Assembly (NCBI GenBank): GCA_902462635.1
Contig: CABQCN010000105.1
Coordinates: forward strand, 1 to 5,678
Reading direction: 5' to 3'
DNA from: an uncultured Oscillospiraceae bacterium
GTDB lineage: Bacteria; Bacillota; Clostridia; UBA1212; UBA1255
Length of the DNA stretch: 5,678 nt
Shown one piece after another: positions 4,092 through 5,678 of the stretch. The notes below the pieces were generated by a model that saw nothing but the letters and a program-made list of their open reading frames with translations, was not told the DNA's origin and did no database searches. A program made the position numbers and the translations under genes. Position 1 is the stretch's first letter, and every line of letters starts with the position of its first letter.

Positions 4092-5678
4092 GTGGCAAGG
4101 AATTCCCGCATCGATCATGAGCAAGAAAAAAAGAAAAAAATAACGAAACAGAATTTTATAAAAACAGCGCTGATCTATGAAAGCGAAGACAGGGACGATA
4201 AAGTGCGGGGGAAGACAGTCGCAATATGCGTCGCGGTAGTTGCCTTGATGATAGCGCTGCTTTTTCGTTTTGCCTTCCTTCAATTTATCAAGGGGGATTA
4301 TTACAGCAAAAAGGCCTATGCGCAGCAAAATTCCTGGAGGACGATTTCTGCAAAGAGAGGTACGATCATGGACCGCGACGGCAACGTGCTTGCGATCAGC
4401 GTTTCGTCCTGCCTTGTGAACGTCAATCAGAAAATCATCAAAGACAAAGCGCCGAACGGCGACACAGAGGCGTATCAGAAAAAAATCGCACAGGGATTGT
4501 CCGATATTTTACAGATCGATTATGAGCAAACCCTGAAGAAGATCCAGTCGGAAGGCCGGTATAAGCTGATTGCGGAGAAGCTGGAAATCGAGCTTGGCGA
4601 CCGGGTCAAAAGCTGGATCAAAGAAGAAAAAATAAAGGGCGTCTATGTCGACGAAGATACGAAGCGGTATTATCCGAATAACAATCTGGCTTGCCATCTT
4701 CTTGGGTTTACGGGAAAAGACGACCAGGGACTCGTATGCGGCATTGAGGTTGCGCTCGACAGTACGCTGACGGGAACCGCAGGCAGGATTATTACCGCGG
4801 TGGATGCGGCGGGAAATGAACTTCCGTACGACGAGATCACGCGGCTCGACCCGAAAGACGGCAACAATGTGATCCTGACGATCGACGCCACAATACAGAA
4901 TATGGTAGAAAAGGCGCTGAAAGAAACGATTGAAGAATTCAACGTTTCGGAAGGCGGCGCGATCGTCGTGATGCAGCCCGACACCGGGGATGTCCTGGCC
5001 ATGGCTTCCTATCCCGATTTCAACCTGAACGATCCGTACGGCGCGCCGGCCGGATACGACAGCGGCAGCTGGATCGGCAATACCAGCGAATCGGTTAAAA
5101 TACTCAGCGAAACCGTATGGAGAAATAAAGCGCTTACGGATACGTATGAACCGGGATCTACGTTTAAATCCATTACGACTTCAATCGGAATCGAAGAAGG
5201 AATCGTCAACAAAGATACGATGGTCAGCGATTCCCCGCTGGACCTGTCCGGCTGGAAGATCCGCTGCTGGCGGAAATCGAACGACCACGGGAGCGAAACC
5301 TTTGCAGATGCCGTGAAGAATTCCTGCAACCCCGTATTTGCAAAGCTTTCTCTGCAAATCGGAATCGAAACGTTTTACCGGTATATCGAGTCGTTCGGAT
5401 TCCGGACAAAAACGGGGATTTTACTTTCCGGAGAAGCAAACAGTATTTTCCACAGCAATCCGACGGAAATCGACATGGCGGTCACGGCGTTCGGGCAGCG
5501 GGTGCAGATTACGCCGATTCAGCTCGCGACGGCGTATTGCGCGATCGCGAACGGCGGTAAACTGATACAGCCGCGGATCGTAAAGGAAATTACCGACAAA
5601 GACAATATTGTGGTAAAGAATTATGATACGACAGTGGTGCGGCAAGTGATTTCTGAAAGCACATCGAAAACGGTGCTC
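4092..5678 (+). CDS. ftsI: Class B penicillin-binding protein (FtsI/PbpB/SpoVD family), 5' part
   Basis: Monofunctional D,D-transpeptidase that cross-links peptidoglycan at the division septum or spore cortex; 529 codons are present and the gene runs off the right edge. Order: basic cytoplasmic N-terminus (1-41), one membrane anchor (about 42-63, VAICVAVVALMIALLFRFAF), dimerisation domain starting with AKRGTIMDRDG (87-97), then the transpeptidase domain. The catalytic serine is S356 in EPGSTFK (SxxK, K359) and the second motif is S411-C-N413 (SxN). The third, KTG, would fall just past residue 529 and is expected outside the window. AFGQRVQITPIQLATAYCAI further on is typical of the fold. It starts 52 bp after the ftsL-like gene, from GTG with a strong AGGAGG site. 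Whether this is the vegetative FtsI/PbpB or the sporulation SpoVD (which carries C-terminal PASTA domains) cannot be told from the part present. Confidence 0.95.
   Translation, partial: MARNSRIDHEQEKKKKITKQNFIKTALIYESEDRDDKVRGKTVAICVAVVALMIALLFRFAFLQFIKGDYYSKKAYAQQNSWRTISAKRGTIMDRDGNVLAISVSSCLVNVNQKIIKDKAPNGDTEAYQKKIAQGLSDILQIDYEQTLKKIQSEGRYKLIAEKLEIELGDRVKSWIKEEKIKGVYVDEDTKRYYPNNNLACHLLGFTGKDDQGLVCGIEVALDSTLTGTAGRIITAVDAAGNELPYDEITRLDPKDGNNVILTIDATIQNMVEKALKETIEEFNVSEGGAIVVMQPDTGDVLAMASYPDFNLNDPYGAPAGYDSGSWIGNTSESVKILSETVWRNKALTDTYEPGSTFKSITTSIGIEEGIVNKDTMVSDSPLDLSGWKIRCWRKSNDHGSETFADAVKNSCNPVFAKLSLQIGIETFYRYIESFGFRTKTGILLSGEANSIFHSNPTEIDMAVTAFGQRVQITPIQLATAYCAIANGGKLIQPRIVKEITDKDNIVVKNYDTTVVRQVISESTSKTVL

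Overview
The window looks like chromosomal DNA of a low- to mid-GC Firmicute, most likely from class Clostridia. The gene order mraZ - rsmH - ftsL-like - class B PBP is the start of the division and cell-wall (dcw) cluster. The spacing, the AGGAGG-type ribosome sites, the GAAC-N4-GTTC LexA boxes and the protein sequences all suit that group. No species can be named from the sequence alone.

Left end (1-372): the start of a Y-family DNA polymerase gene (dinB type) runs leftward off the window. Its consensus promoter (TTGACA, 17 bp, TATAAT) faces a second promoter-like pair that reads rightward. Three LexA-box-like palindromes lie between and on top of these promoters, so the region is probably an SOS-controlled divergent control region.

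Middle left (373-1650): an XRE-type helix-turn-helix regulator is followed at 10 bp by an ImmA/IrrE-type zinc metallopeptidase. This is the repressor/anti-repressor-protease arrangement known from ICEBs1 ImmR/ImmA. A small acidic protein of unknown function follows, then a strong rho-independent terminator. No integrase, transposase or attachment site is visible.

Intergenic control region (1651-2033): about 380 bp without a convincing gene. It holds a possible promoter, a cluster of helically phased GTGG boxes typical of MraZ operators, a small hairpin, and an array of TTTACAAAAGAAAAA-type repeats. The repeats change stepwise into the mraZ Shine-Dalgarno sequence. This array is the least explained structure in the window.

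Right part (2034-5678): mraZ (transcriptional regulator of the cluster), rsmH (16S rRNA C1402 N4-methyltransferase), an FtsL-like bitopic division protein, and the first 529 codons of a class B penicillin-binding protein that starts with GTG. All four lie on the + strand with gaps of 17 to 52 bp and no terminator between them. They probably form one operon that MraZ regulates from its own leader.
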